From assembly GCF_014649795.1 (NCBI RefSeq), contig NZ_BMTS01000026.1:18508-82507 (forward strand): DNA of 64,000 nucleotides, read 5' to 3'. Below the pieces are notes generated by a model, which worked only from the letters and a program-made list of their open reading frames with translations, ran no database searches and was not told where the DNA came from. Source of the DNA: Streptomyces melanogenes. GTDB taxonomy: Bacteria > Actinomycetota > Actinomycetes > Streptomycetales > Streptomycetaceae. A program made the position numbers and the translations under genes. Shown here piece after piece: positions 54,437 to 63,439 of this stretch; the stretch's first letter is position 1, and each line of letters opens with the position of its first letter.

Positions 54437-55243
54437 TCAGGCTGCGGCGCGGAAGACGTAGGCCGTCATGGGGGCGGTGACGGGCCCGGGGCCCAGGCGG
54501 GCTGTCATCTCTTCGATGACGGTGGCTCGGACGGCCGGTTCGTCGCCGCGTTCCTCAATGGCCGCGCGTACCGGTGTCCCGGTGAGGTATCCGGTGGCGA
54601 GGTCGGCGGTCGACGTGGCTCGGCCCTGAAGGGTCAGCTCTTGCTGGTCCTCGATGGCGAACCCGGCGGCCGCCAGGTCGGCGGCCACGAGATCGGGGTC
54701 GGCGTAGCCGTGCGGAACCGTCTGGAAGAACCGTGGCGGGTCGACCGGCATGGCTCGCTCCAGTCCGGCTTGCAGCGCGACTTCGAAGGCGTGCGTTTCG
54801 AAGGGGCCCCAGGTGTTGAACAGGAACCGGCCCCCCGGTGCCAGCACCCGGCGGACCTCCGTGAAGGCCTCGATGCGGTCGGGAAAGAACATCACGCCGA
54901 ACTGGCAGACCACCAGGTCGAAGCCTTGGTCCGGGAACGGCAGCAGCTGCGCGTCGGCCTGCCGCCACACCGCGCCCGGGGCCCGGGTCGACCCGAAGGC
55001 GACCATGGCCTTGTTCAGGTCGGTGGCTGTCACCTCGGCCGAGGGTGCCGCTGCGAGCAGCTCCGCTGTCAACACGCCAGTCCCGGCGGCGAGTTCGAGG
55101 ATGCGCCGAGGGTGAAGTGCCGCCGCCCGGGCGGTCAGGTCCTCGGCGAAGGGCCGGAAGACCACAGGCACGAGGTACTGCTCATAGGCTGCCGGCATGG
55201 ATTCGGACCACCGCCGGTCGGCACTGATTCCTGTCACTCTCAT
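54437..55243 (-). CDS. Class I SAM-dependent methyltransferase (UbiE/Methyltransf_11 type)
   Basis: 268 residues. SAM loop ILELAAGTGVLTAELLA, acidic VTATDLNKAM, and motif region FDLVVCQFGVMFFPDRIEAFTEVRRVLAPGGRFLF. C-terminal part unassigned. Common stand-alone Streptomyces methyltransferase; small-molecule acceptor unknown. The following 297 bases to 55540 on the upstream side show no supported gene. Confidence 0.87.
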   Translation of the reverse strand: MRVTGISADRRWSESMPAAYEQYLVPVVFRPFAEDLTARAAALHPRRILELAAGTGVLTAELLAAAPSAEVTATDLNKAMVAFGSTRAPGAVWRQADAQLLPFPDQGFDLVVCQFGVMFFPDRIEAFTEVRRVLAPGGRFLFNTWGPFETHAFEVALQAGLERAMPVDPPRFFQTVPHGYADPDLVAADLAAAGFAIEDQQELTLQGRATSTADLATGYLTGTPVRAAIEERGDEPAVRATVIEEMTARLGPGPVTAPMTAYVFRAAA

Positions 55244-55540
55244 GACGGTAGCGCCCCGTCAGGGGGAACCTCTTCCTTGCCGCGCCGCGATGCAGCCGGG
55301 AGCCAGACCCATCACTCAGTGGCGAAGCGACGTGGAGAACAGGGTTCCTGCTCCCCGCTCTTGTTGCCCGGGGGCGGGGTACATCGCGTGTGGTCGGCGA
55401 AGTCTCGATGAGCCTCCGTCGTACGGACGGTAAGCCCGCCAGAGCCCTGCGGGGATCAGAAAGAGTGGGGTGGTTATGCCCTGATCAGCAGTCTGTCGAT
55501 TCCTGCGAACCCGGTGACACCACCCCAAGCCAGGGAGAGC

Positions 55541-55582
55541 TGCCTCGCCGCCGACCGGACTGGGCCGGTCGGCGGCAAGGCA
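55541..55582 (-). terminator. Strong inverted repeat at the end of the CoA operon
   Basis: GCCGCCGACCGG (55547-55558) and CCGGTCGGCGGC (55565-55576) pair perfectly around a six-base loop. After one mismatch the outer TGCCT/AGGCA bases also pair (55541-55545 with 55578-55582). It lies 17 bases past the stop of the last acyl-CoA dehydrogenase gene. Confidence 0.8.
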
Positions 55583-55598
55583 GGTCGGCGGCGAGGGG

Positions 55599-56666
55599 TC
55601 AGGGTGTGGTGGTGAGGGTGGGCCAGAGGGTGGTGGCGGTGAGGGGGCGGGCCAGGCGGGGGGCCCAGTAGGTTTCGTCGCCGTCCTCGTCGCGCCAGGA
55701 CCACAGGCGGGTGGTGGCGAGGTGGAGGGGGTTGAGCTGGGTGATGCCGATGGCGCCGTGGAGTTGGTGGGCGATGCGGGCGATCTCGGCGGCCGAGGCG
55801 GATGCCTGGGTCTTGGCGGCGGCGATGGCGAAGTATGCGGCCGTCCCGCCGGTGTCCAGCGGCACGGCGGCGGCCTGGACGGCGGCGCGGACCAGAGCGG
55901 CCTCCTCGATCAGCCGTGCCTCTTCCTGCTTGACGGCCTGGAAGCGGCTGAGGGGGCGGCCGAACTGGGTGCGGGCGGTGGTGTGGGCGACCGTCAGGTC
56001 GACGCAGCGTTCGGCGGCTCCGGCGATCAGGGCGGAGCGGGCCAGGGCCGCGCGGAGCCGGGCCTCGTCGAGCAGTTCGGGGGAGATCCTGCGGACGTGG
56101 GAGGCGGGGATCTCCAGGGCGGCGAGGTGCAGGTCGTCGCGGGGTTCCCCCGCGAGGTTGGCGCCGGGGGTGAGGGCGGCCTGGTCGGGGGTGAGGGTGA
56201 ACAGGACGGGGCCGAAGGGGGCGGTGGCCAGGACGACCACGGCGGTGGCGGCGCGGGCCCAGGGGACGCGCCGGAGGGCGCCGGTGACCAGCAGGGTGTT
56301 GTCCTCGCCGGAGCATCCCGCCGAGCCGACGGCGGAGGCGGCCGGGTGGGCGTAACGGACGGTGAGCTCGGGGGCGATGGCGTAGCTGAGCGGGCCGTCG
56401 GGGACGGGGAGATGGGCGCGGTGCAGCAGCGGGCGGGCGACCAGGGCGGTTTCGGCGAACGGCCCGGGGACGGCGCGGCGTCCCGCCTCCTTTACAGCGG
56501 CGAGGAGTTCGGCGGTGGCGGCGTCCGGGGACGGGAGGGCCACGGTATCGGAGGCGGTGGTGTTGGTGACGGTGGCGATGGAGTCCGCGTCGGCGTAGAA
56601 GGTGGCGGTGTCGTAGGCGTCGGCGGGGACGACGGGGGCGCCGGTGTCGATCGTGTGGGTGTTCAT
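55599..56666 (-). CDS. Acyl-CoA dehydrogenase-like protein, divergent second subunit type
   Basis: 355 residues; ATG 56666 overlaps the stop of the upstream ACAD (ATGA). The C-terminal half is recognisable: AERCVDLTVAHTTARTQFGRPLSRFQAVKQEEARLIEE and IAHQLHGAIGITQLNPLHLATTRLWSWRDE, the FAD-contact and dimer helices of acyl-CoA dehydrogenases. The N-terminal half is weakly conserved. Such short divergent ACADs often form heteromeric enzymes with a neighbouring normal ACAD, as in the steroid side-chain FadE pairs. It probably forms an alpha2beta2 enzyme with the protein encoded just upstream (inference). Confidence 0.85.
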   Translation of the reverse strand: MNTHTIDTGAPVVPADAYDTATFYADADSIATVTNTTASDTVALPSPDAATAELLAAVKEAGRRAVPGPFAETALVARPLLHRAHLPVPDGPLSYAIAPELTVRYAHPAASAVGSAGCSGEDNTLLVTGALRRVPWARAATAVVVLATAPFGPVLFTLTPDQAALTPGANLAGEPRDDLHLAALEIPASHVRRISPELLDEARLRAALARSALIAGAAERCVDLTVAHTTARTQFGRPLSRFQAVKQEEARLIEEAALVRAAVQAAAVPLDTGGTAAYFAIAAAKTQASASAAEIARIAHQLHGAIGITQLNPLHLATTRLWSWRDEDGDETYWAPRLARPLTATTLWPTLTTTP

Positions 56667-57835
56667 CGGTGCTGCTCCAGACCGCGAGTGATGATGCCGC
56701 GAAGGATTTCGTTGGTGCCGCCGCGCAGCGTGTAGCCGGGGCTGTGCAACTGGGCGAAGGCGAGCAGTTCGGGGTGGGTGCCGGGGGTGGCGTGCGGGTC
56801 GGCCGGGGTCGGCAGGATGCTGCGGACGGTGTCGGTCAGCGTGCCCTCGAGGCGGGTGCCGAGGTCCTTGACCAGGGCGGCCTGGATATCGGGCGACGCC
56901 CCGGCGTCCAGCGCGGCGGCCACGCCGAGGGACAGGCGGCGGATGCTGTGCAGACGGGCCGTCAGGATGCCGACCTGGGTGAGCTGTTCGGCCGTGGCCG
57001 GGCGCTGCTCGAGTTCGCGGAGCAGGGAGGCCAGCAGGGGGAAGGTGGACAGGTAGCGTTCCGGGCCGCTGCGCTCGAAGGCGAGTTCGCCGGTGACCTG
57101 CTTCCAGCCGTCGCCCGGCCGCCCGAGCAGCATGCCGTCGGGGACGTCGACGCCTTCGAGGTGGACGGCGTTGAAGCGGTGCTCGCCGCTCATCAGGTGG
57201 ATCGGCTCGATGCGTACGCCCGGGGCGCGCAGGTCGACGACGAACTGGCTCAGGCCCGCGTGCTTGTCCTCGGCCTCGTCGGTGCGGGCCAGGACGATGG
57301 CGTAGTCGTTGACGTGGGCGCCGCCGGTCCACATCTTGGTGCCGGTCAGCCGCCAGCCGTCGGCGGTGCGTTCGGCGCGGGTGGCGACCGAGGCCAGGTC
57401 GGAACCGCTGTTCTTCTCGCTCATGCCGATGGAGAAGAAGCACTGCCCGGCGGCGATCCTCGGCAGGAAGAAGCGGCGCTGCTCTTCGGTTCCGTGCTGG
57501 AGGATGGACGGGCCGGCTTGCCGGTCGGAGACCCAGTGGGCGCTGACCGGGGCGCCGGCGGCGAGCAGTTCCTCGATCACCACGTAGCGCTCCAGGAAGC
57601 CGCGGCCCGCGCCGCCGTACTCGGTGGGCAGGGCCATACCGACCCAGCCGCGCTCGGCGAGGCGGCGGCTGAAGTCGGGATCCCAGCCGGCCAGCCAGGA
57701 GTCGGGGCGGCCGAGCACGGTGCCGCGGGCGTGCTCCTCGTCGAGAAACGCGCGGACCTCGGTGCGGAGTCTGCGGGCCGATTCGGGCAGGGCGACATCA
57801 GGGAATGCGATCGGTGAAAGCGTCGAAGGAGACAT
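56663..57835 (-). CDS. Acyl-CoA dehydrogenase, main subunit
   Basis: 390 residues. Hallmarks: GWVGMALPTEYGGAGRGFLERYVV, FSIGMSEKNSGSDLASVATRA, WRLTGTKMWTGGAHVNDYAIVLARTD and the C-terminal SPGYTLRGGTNEILRGIITRGL. Reduces flavin while introducing a trans-2,3 double bond in an acyl-CoA. Lies 66 bases after the CoA-transferase gene and is coupled to the second ACAD, consistent with activation of an acid to its CoA ester followed by beta-oxidation. Confidence 0.9.
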   Translation of the reverse strand: MSPSTLSPIAFPDVALPESARRLRTEVRAFLDEEHARGTVLGRPDSWLAGWDPDFSRRLAERGWVGMALPTEYGGAGRGFLERYVVIEELLAAGAPVSAHWVSDRQAGPSILQHGTEEQRRFFLPRIAAGQCFFSIGMSEKNSGSDLASVATRAERTADGWRLTGTKMWTGGAHVNDYAIVLARTDEAEDKHAGLSQFVVDLRAPGVRIEPIHLMSGEHRFNAVHLEGVDVPDGMLLGRPGDGWKQVTGELAFERSGPERYLSTFPLLASLLRELEQRPATAEQLTQVGILTARLHSIRRLSLGVAAALDAGASPDIQAALVKDLGTRLEGTLTDTVRSILPTPADPHATPGTHPELLAFAQLHSPGYTLRGGTNEILRGIITRGLEQHR

Positions 57836-57901
57836 GGCTTATTCGCTTCCGGTCTGGTGAATCGGCGGTGGGTATGTGTTGTTGCCGGTGAGGGAATCCG
57901 G

Positions 57902-59095
57902 TCAGTTTGCGGGGTGCAGCAGGGCGGGGTCGAAGCCGACTTCGCCAAGGACCTCGTCGGTGTGCTGGCCTATGGCCGGGCAGGGCCGCAGGCGCGGTTT
58001 GGGGTCGGCCGAGTAGCGCACCGGGTTGCCGATGACCCGGTAGCGGCCCTCGGTGGGGTGCTCGGCCTCGTACAGCAGGCCGCCCTCCTGGGCGTAGGCG
58101 GTGGTGGCGGCCGAGGCCAGGTCGAGCACCGGGGCGGCGGCGATGCCCGCCCGGTCGCAGAACTCCTGCCACTCGGCGCTGGTGTGCCGCAGCGTCAGCT
58201 CCGCGAGCAGCGGATAGAACGCGTCGGCGTTGCGGGCCCGGTCGGGGCCGGTGGAGAAGCGCGGGTCGGCGGCCAGTTCGGGGCGGCCGACGAAGGCGGT
58301 GAAGTCCCGCCAGTTGCGGTCGCTGTGCGGCAGGATGCACATCCAGCCGTCGGCGGTGCGCAGGGCGCGGCGCTGCGGGCTGAGCGAGCGTGCCGAGCCG
58401 AATGCCCCCTCGGGTTCCAGCGTTGCCGCGCCCAGGTGCTCGACCAGGTTGAAGGCGAGCATGGTGTCGGCCATCGGGACCTCGATGTGCTGTCCGGTGC
58501 CGCCGTGCTCGCGGTAGTGCAGCGCGGCCAGGACCGACTGGGCGATCTGCATTCCGCAGATCTTGTCGGCCAGGACGGTGGGAACGTAGTGCGGCTGACC
58601 GGAGACCTGGTGGTTGAGCCAGACCAGGCCGCTGGCCGCCTGGATGATGTCGTCGTAGGCGGCGTGGGTGCCAAGGCGGCTGTCGCTGCGGAAACCCTGG
58701 GCGTTGGCATAGATCAGGTCGGGGTTGCAGGCTGCGACGTCGTCGTAGCCGAGTCGGAGCTTCTCCAGGGCCTGTGGGCGCACATTGGTGATGAAGACGT
58801 CGGCGGTGCGCAGCAGGGCGAGCAGGGCGTCGCGGCCGTGCGGGGCCTTGAGGTCGATGGCGGCGCTGCGCTTGTTGCGGTTCAGGTTGAGTGCCGGGCC
58901 GCCCATGCCGGGGTGGCGTCGCGGCGGGTAGTGGCGCGTCATGTCGCCCGTGGGCGGCTCGACTTTGATCACGTCCGCGCCCAGGTCACCGAGCTGCTGA
59001 GCGGCGTACGGGGCCATGATCACGCTGGCCAGTTCGATGACGCGGACTCCGGCGAGGAGTCCGTGGCCGGACGGGCCGGTCGGTTTCTCGGACAT
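57902..59095 (-). CDS. CaiB/BaiF (family III) CoA-transferase
   Basis: 397 residues, full family length. Start LLAGVRVIELASVIMAPYAAQQLGDLGADVIKVEPP, then RNKRSAAIDLK, DVFITNVRPQALEKLRLGYD and the likely catalytic Asp in VPTVLADKICGMQIAQ. Family III enzymes move CoA between carboxylic acids. Second gene of the IclR-linked operon, 111 bases after the other CoA-transferase. Acyl substrate unknown; bile-acid, carnitine or aromatic acids are typical of relatives. Confidence 0.92.
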   Translation of the reverse strand: MSEKPTGPSGHGLLAGVRVIELASVIMAPYAAQQLGDLGADVIKVEPPTGDMTRHYPPRRHPGMGGPALNLNRNKRSAAIDLKAPHGRDALLALLRTADVFITNVRPQALEKLRLGYDDVAACNPDLIYANAQGFRSDSRLGTHAAYDDIIQAASGLVWLNHQVSGQPHYVPTVLADKICGMQIAQSVLAALHYREHGGTGQHIEVPMADTMLAFNLVEHLGAATLEPEGAFGSARSLSPQRRALRTADGWMCILPHSDRNWRDFTAFVGRPELAADPRFSTGPDRARNADAFYPLLAELTLRHTSAEWQEFCDRAGIAAAPVLDLASAATTAYAQEGGLLYEAEHPTEGRYRVIGNPVRYSADPKPRLRPCPAIGQHTDEVLGEVGFDPALLHPAN

Positions 59096-59206
59096 CTTCC
59101 GGGTGCCTCCTGGGGATGGGGGTGGGGCGGGCGAACGGTGGTGCGGTACGGGCGGCGGCGGATGCTTGGTGCCGTGCCGGGGCAGACGGGAGTTTGACGA
59201 CAGGCC

Positions 59207-60652
59207 TTAGCGCCACTGGAGCGCGGCAGACCCGAGCGGGGAACGCCGGCCGGGCTGGGGGACCGTGCGCCCGCTGTACGCGAAGGGTGTCGCCGGTTCG
59301 GTGAGCGGGCCGAAGTCGGTTTCGGTGGTCGACAGCGCGGCGAGCGGCGTACGCCCGGGCCGGGGCAGGTCGATGACGTCCTCCCGGGCAAGGAGACCGA
59401 GTGCCTGCACCCAGTGGCACACCCCGGCCAAGGTCACGCGGATCCGCCAGGAGCCGCCCTCGGTCGCACGCCGGCGCAGGACCGTTGCCACGGCGGCGGC
59501 CCCGAGGTAGGCGGCGAGGTAGTCGTTGAGCAGGTACGTCGGCGGCAGCGACGGCCGGTCGGTCCACTCCTCGACGGCGAATCCGGTGGCGGAGCAGGCG
59601 AGTTGGTCGAACCCGCCGCGTTCGCCCCAGGGCCCGTCGGCGCCCCAGGCATGGTATTCGAGGGTGATCAGTCCGGGGCGGCGCCGGACGAGTTCCTCGG
59701 TCGACGCCCCGTGCCGGGCGAGTCCCCGGTAGGCGTGCACGAAGACGTCCGCGTCCTGGAGTGCGTCATCGAAGGCCGTACGGTCGTGAGCGTCGCGCAG
59801 GTCGCAGTAGGCGTTGCGCTTGCCGCCGCCGGTCATCGCGATCATCGGGATCGGGTCGGGGCGGTCGGGGCGCGACAGGTGCAGCACGTCGGCGCCGAAC
59901 TGGGCGAGCAGTCGCGCCGCGACGGGACCTGCGATGACATGGGTGAGATCGAGCACCCGTACGCCCGCGAGCGCCTCATCGGCCTCGCCGATCGGCTCCA
60001 GAGGCCGGGCCGGTCCGTCTCCGACACGGTCGATCTCGACGACCGGGCGCCGCGCGACATACCGCCCGGCAGGGTGCGCGAGCCACTCGTCCCGGCTGCG
60101 CACCGCGCAGGCGACGCCGCCCCGCGCGCAGATGGCCTCCTCCAGCGTGAAGGCATCCCAGTCGGCCGCGGCCCGCGCGATCCCCACCTTGTCGAGCCCG
60201 CACCTGAGCACGGAGCGGACCGCGTCCCGCAGATGCGGATAGGTGGTGATGATGAAGATCCAACGGCCGTCGCGCGCCCGGTAGAAGTCGTTGTTGCCGA
60301 GCAGCGTCGGATCGTCGAGCAGAGCGCCGAGCGGGCGCCCCGAGAGCGTCGTGTGATACGTCGCCATGAGCTGGTCGATCGCGGCCCCGGCCTGCACCTG
60401 GACCCTCTGGTGCGGGTGGCCGCGCTGTTCGCCGACCGCTGCCATCTGCCGCCCGAAGACCCCGATCGCGGCCGACATGGCATCGACGAGGCGGTGCACC
60501 GAGGGCAGTAGGGGATCGGCCCCGACGACAGTGATGTCCTCAGCTCCCCGGGCCGGATCAGGATCGCCGAGGGTGTGCAGCAGCCGGGAGAGCATCTCGC
60601 CGGTGGACGACGGAGGCGTGGGCCCGGTCGTGGTGAGCGTGTTCGATGTCAT
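59207..60652 (-). CDS. CaiB/BaiF-type CoA-transferase with permuted domain order
   Basis: 481 residues. The segment that normally begins the protein, LAGVRVLDLTHVIAGPVAAR, starts only at about residue 227. The first 225 residues include FYRARDGRWIFIITTYPHLRDAVRSVL, which resembles the small domain usually found in the middle or end of family III enzymes. The family Asp may be in LLNDYLAAYLGA. It therefore looks like a circularly permuted or two-part member. First structural gene of the operon, downstream of the palindrome at 60692. Might form a heteromer with the next CoA-transferase. Confidence 0.82.
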   Translation of the reverse strand: MTSNTLTTTGPTPPSSTGEMLSRLLHTLGDPDPARGAEDITVVGADPLLPSVHRLVDAMSAAIGVFGRQMAAVGEQRGHPHQRVQVQAGAAIDQLMATYHTTLSGRPLGALLDDPTLLGNNDFYRARDGRWIFIITTYPHLRDAVRSVLRCGLDKVGIARAAADWDAFTLEEAICARGGVACAVRSRDEWLAHPAGRYVARRPVVEIDRVGDGPARPLEPIGEADEALAGVRVLDLTHVIAGPVAARLLAQFGADVLHLSRPDRPDPIPMIAMTGGGKRNAYCDLRDAHDRTAFDDALQDADVFVHAYRGLARHGASTEELVRRRPGLITLEYHAWGADGPWGERGGFDQLACSATGFAVEEWTDRPSLPPTYLLNDYLAAYLGAAAVATVLRRRATEGGSWRIRVTLAGVCHWVQALGLLAREDVIDLPRPGRTPLAALSTTETDFGPLTEPATPFAYSGRTVPQPGRRSPLGSAALQWR

Positions 60653-60691
60653 GCCGGGATGCTCGTTCCCGGCACCGTACGAGTGCCCGCA

Positions 60692-60709
60692 TTCACGGAT
60701 ATCCGTGAA
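60692..60709. promoter_or_regulatory. 18-base perfect palindrome, probable IclR operator
   Basis: TTCACGGATATCCGTGAA, a perfect palindrome, sits in the 69-base gap between the end of the iclR-type gene and the start of the first CoA-transferase, 40 bases before that start. Size and symmetry suit a dimeric regulator such as the adjacent IclR protein. Confidence 0.65.
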
Positions 60710-60721
60710 CTGATGCGAACG

Positions 60722-61459
60722 TCACGTCCGCCCCTCCTGGATGTGCGCGAGCAGCCGGGCCGCCGCCCGGTCCAGACTGAGCCGCTCCGAGCGGCCGCGG
60801 CGCCGGTGCGTCAGAACGAGGGCGCCCGTGACGACGGGGCCTTCGGTGACGGGGATCGCGAGCGCGCTGACCTCGGGGTCTGCCAGGCCCTCGCTGCGGC
60901 TGATGCGCGACGCGCGGATCGCAGGAAGGGCGCGGCGGAACTCCGCGACCGCCTCGGGGTCATGGCAGGCGAGCTCGTCGAGCAGCCCACGGCGCTCCGC
61001 CTCGTCGGTGAAGGCCAGCAGCAGTCGGCCTGCGGCGGTGCGCAGCAGCGGCCGGGCCATGTGCTCGTCGGCGAGCGGCAGGAGGCGGGGGATCTCGTCC
61101 TCGCCGCCGCGCGCGAGATGCACGGCGTCGAGCCCGACCCGCACCGTGAGCAGCACCGGGGTACCCGCGACGCGGCTCAGTTCGTCAAGCTCGGCCTGGC
61201 TGATCCGCGGGACGACCCGGCCGGCGATGAGGTTGAGGACGTGCGGGGCGGGCCCGAGCCTGAAGCGCCCGTGCTGCTCCAGCAGAAAGCCGGTCGCGGC
61301 AAGGCCGTTGACCAGGTCCTGCACCGAGCTCGCCGGCGCCCCGACCGTCCGCGCCACCTCGGCCACGGTCACCCCGCCCGGCTCCCGCGCGGCGGCCTCC
61401 AGGATCCACGCGACCCGGTCCACCGTACGGTGACGTCGCCGCCGGCCGTGCTCGCTCAT
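60722..61459 (-). CDS. IclR-family regulator
   Basis: 245 residues. Winged helix start RTVDRVAWILEAAAREPGGVTVAEVARTVGAPASSVQDLVNGLAATGFL, then an IclR effector domain (LSRVAGTPVLLTVRVGLDAVHLARGGED; RPLLRTAAGRLLLAF; SALAIPVTEGPVVTGALVLTHRR). Lies directly upstream of and in line with the CoA-transferase/ACAD operon, with a palindrome between. It is likely the local repressor, induced by a CoA ester or acid (inference). Confidence 0.92.
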   Translation of the reverse strand: MSEHGRRRRHRTVDRVAWILEAAAREPGGVTVAEVARTVGAPASSVQDLVNGLAATGFLLEQHGRFRLGPAPHVLNLIAGRVVPRISQAELDELSRVAGTPVLLTVRVGLDAVHLARGGEDEIPRLLPLADEHMARPLLRTAAGRLLLAFTDEAERRGLLDELACHDPEAVAEFRRALPAIRASRISRSEGLADPEVSALAIPVTEGPVVTGALVLTHRRRGRSERLSLDRAAARLLAHIQEGRT

Positions 61460-61596
61460 CCCGCCCCACCTTGTCCTTCTCGTACGCCGTCGGCCCCTCG
61501 CGCCGACACGGCCCGTCGATCCTTTCCCGCACCACCCTCGACGATCAAGCCGCCCCCGGCCCCGCAGGCGTCACGAGCCCGGCAGCGGAAGGTGGT

Positions 61597-61900
61597 TCAC
61601 GCAAAGTCGGAAGGGACCGTCTCCGGGTCGAAGTTGTCCGCCTTGGCGAACTCATCGAGGTGATGGCACGTCGCGCAGTGGACTTCCTGGGCCTCGTCGA
61701 GTCCCTTGCCGAGACCCGCCGCCACACCCAAACCGTGCTGGAAAGCCGGGGCGCTCGTCTCCATCCGCTCCACGGGCGCGTGGAAAACAGCGGTGCGCTC
61801 AGCCGGATCCCGGCCGAGCGCACCGCGAGCGGCAACGCATCGCCTAGAACAGGGTGTTGTACGTGTTCCAGCCGCCGCCGATCGACGATCGAGATCGGCC
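61597..61900 (-). pseudogene. Gene debris between IclR and lipase genes
   Basis: Two short minus-strand ends lie here. One frame ends IGGGWNTYNTLF with a stop at 61844, which looks like the last residues of an FG-GAP/VCBS-repeat secreted protein. Another frame, closing at 61597, reads ERTAVFHAPVERMETSAPAF and later HCATCHHLDEFAKADNFDPE; it is protein-like but has no credible start and matches no family I know. Both are probably tails left by deletions. The rest of 61460-61922 shows nothing. Confidence 0.4.
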
Positions 61901-61922
61901 AGGGCGGACCTTCCGGGCGGAA

Positions 61923-62876
61923 TCAGAAGCCGGGCGCCCTCGGCACGCAGGGAGCCGCCGGGGCCGAGGGGTCCAGGGCCCGCTTGACCAGTCCGATCGC
62001 ACGCGGGCTGTACGACATGCTCAGATGGGCGGAGAAGTCGACGAAGCAGCCCTCCTGCAAGGTGATGTTCTGCACCGTTGCTCCGGGGCCCGCCGTCATG
62101 AACGTGCTCTGCCAGGGGGTGGTGATCTCGTCGTACTTCGTGCCGATCACGGTGTAGTCGACCCCGGGGACGGTGTCCCCGTCGGCGTTGAGCTCCTTGA
62201 TGAAGTCGGACTTCTCGTACTGCTGGATGCCCGCCTTCCCCAAGGGCTTCTCCCCGGCGCCCAGCATGTGGAGCGCGTCGGCGAGCGTCTCGATGCCGCT
62301 CATGGTGGTGCCGTGGTTGGTCGCGCCGAGCTGGACGACCTTCTTGACCTTGTTCTTCGAGGGGTCGGTCGGGTTCGCGCCTCCGTCGGCCTTGAGATAC
62401 CAGCGGGACAGGGTCCCGCCCTGGGAGTGGCCGACGAGGTCCACCTGGCCGGAGCCGCTGGCGGCGAGCACCTTGTCCACGAAGGCGGCCAGCTCCTTGG
62501 AGGACTGCTTGATGTCTCCGTAGCCCTTGACGGTGGGAGCGAGAGCCACTCCGGCGTCGTCGGTGTCGCCGTAGTCGAGGGAGTAGACGCAGTAGCCCTG
62601 GGCCTTCAACTCGGGGGACATCCGAGCCCAGTTGTTGTAGCGGTTCTCGTAGGTGCCGTGGACCAGGACGACCGGACGCGGGTGGGTGGCGCTGGGACGG
62701 CAGTTCCAGTCGTTGGCGCCCGGCGGATCGATGTCGAGGTGGAGGATGGAATAGGCGATGGCGGGAAGGATATTGTCCTGCTCGGGGCCGGTCTCCGCTG
62801 CTGCGGGGGTGGAGGTGGCTAAGACCGTCGCCGCGGCGGTGGCACAGATGGCGGTGACATATTTCGGTATGTGCAA
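61923..62876 (-). CDS. Secreted lipase/esterase, alpha/beta hydrolase (lipase class 2 type)
   Basis: 317 residues from a TTG start at 62876, chosen because CAGGAG lies five bases upstream and the signal peptide starts there: MHIPKYVTAICATAAATVLATSTPAAAET. Oxyanion region PVVLVHGTYENRYNNWARM, nucleophile GHSQGGTLSRWYLK, and a late FVDFSAHLSMSYSPRAIG with the probable His. Cys residues at WNCRP, GYCVY, EGCF and APCVP could form two disulfides. Typical of the Streptomyces extracellular lipases of the EstA/LipC-like group. Confidence 0.87.
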   Translation of the reverse strand: MHIPKYVTAICATAAATVLATSTPAAAETGPEQDNILPAIAYSILHLDIDPPGANDWNCRPSATHPRPVVLVHGTYENRYNNWARMSPELKAQGYCVYSLDYGDTDDAGVALAPTVKGYGDIKQSSKELAAFVDKVLAASGSGQVDLVGHSQGGTLSRWYLKADGGANPTDPSKNKVKKVVQLGATNHGTTMSGIETLADALHMLGAGEKPLGKAGIQQYEKSDFIKELNADGDTVPGVDYTVIGTKYDEITTPWQSTFMTAGPGATVQNITLQEGCFVDFSAHLSMSYSPRAIGLVKRALDPSAPAAPCVPRAPGF

Positions 62877-62926
62877 GACGGCTCCTGAGAAGTGTGGGAT
62901 TCGGGCCACGCGCGATGTTTCACATG

Positions 62927-63028
62927 GGTGCCGACCGAGGAGGGAACCTCGGGTGACGTCCTCCGACGTCCCCACAGGATGACGCACCGTCAGCCCCCCG
63001 CTCTGGTGCCGACCGAGGAGAATCTCGG
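62927..63028. repeat. Duplicated short hairpin element upstream of the lipase
   Basis: GGTGCCGACCGAGGAG occurs at 62927-62942 and again at 63005-63020, 78 bases apart. Each copy runs into a small hairpin (CCGAGG...CCTCGG at 62935-62952; CCGAG...CTCGG at 63012-63027). They lie 50-150 bases before the lipase start and may be regulator sites. The rest of 62877-63240 shows no gene. Confidence 0.45.
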
Positions 63029-63240
63029 ACCGTTGGCCGCGTACCCCCGGTAACTTTCTGGGCCTCCAGTATGCACGCGAGACGGGAGGTTCTGATAGGG
63101 AGGAAACACAAACCTCGAAGGGGGTAGGTGGGGCTGCCGACAAAGCCGCTCTCCCGGGTCGTGCGGTCGCGAGTGACCTCGACGCCCCCGGAACGCCCCG
63201 GAGTTGAGTTCCGCGGAGAACGCCTTGGCCGTGGCCCCAC

Positions 63241-63399
63241 GGCCTCGAACTGGGGCCGGACGCGGACGCGGGTGCTGATCTTCTCGGAGAACACCTTGTC
63301 GCGCTCGATGCCGTGCTTGGCCAAGGCGTTGAGCTGCGACTGGAGTTCGTGGGTGAGCGTCGAGCAGCGGGCGTACCCGATGCGGATGTCGGCGGTCGG
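63241..63399 (-). pseudogene. Serine recombinase (resolvase) N-terminal fragment
   Basis: About 52 residues, TADIRIGYARCSTLTHELQS and onward to ERDKVFSEKISTRVRVRPQFE, match the start of a Tn3-type resolvase catalytic domain including the Ser in YARCSTL. The frame then runs into unrelated sequence, so more than half of the protein is missing. Confidence 0.75.
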
Positions 63400-63439
63400 G
63401 GTGTCCGGCGCGAGGCCCCGCGGCTGCCGGGAAAGACGC

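Noticed and set aside
61471..62157. 228-codon plus-strand open frame across the IclR-lipase gap
   Set aside because: It runs antisense through the lipase C-terminus and its translation has no recognisable domain.
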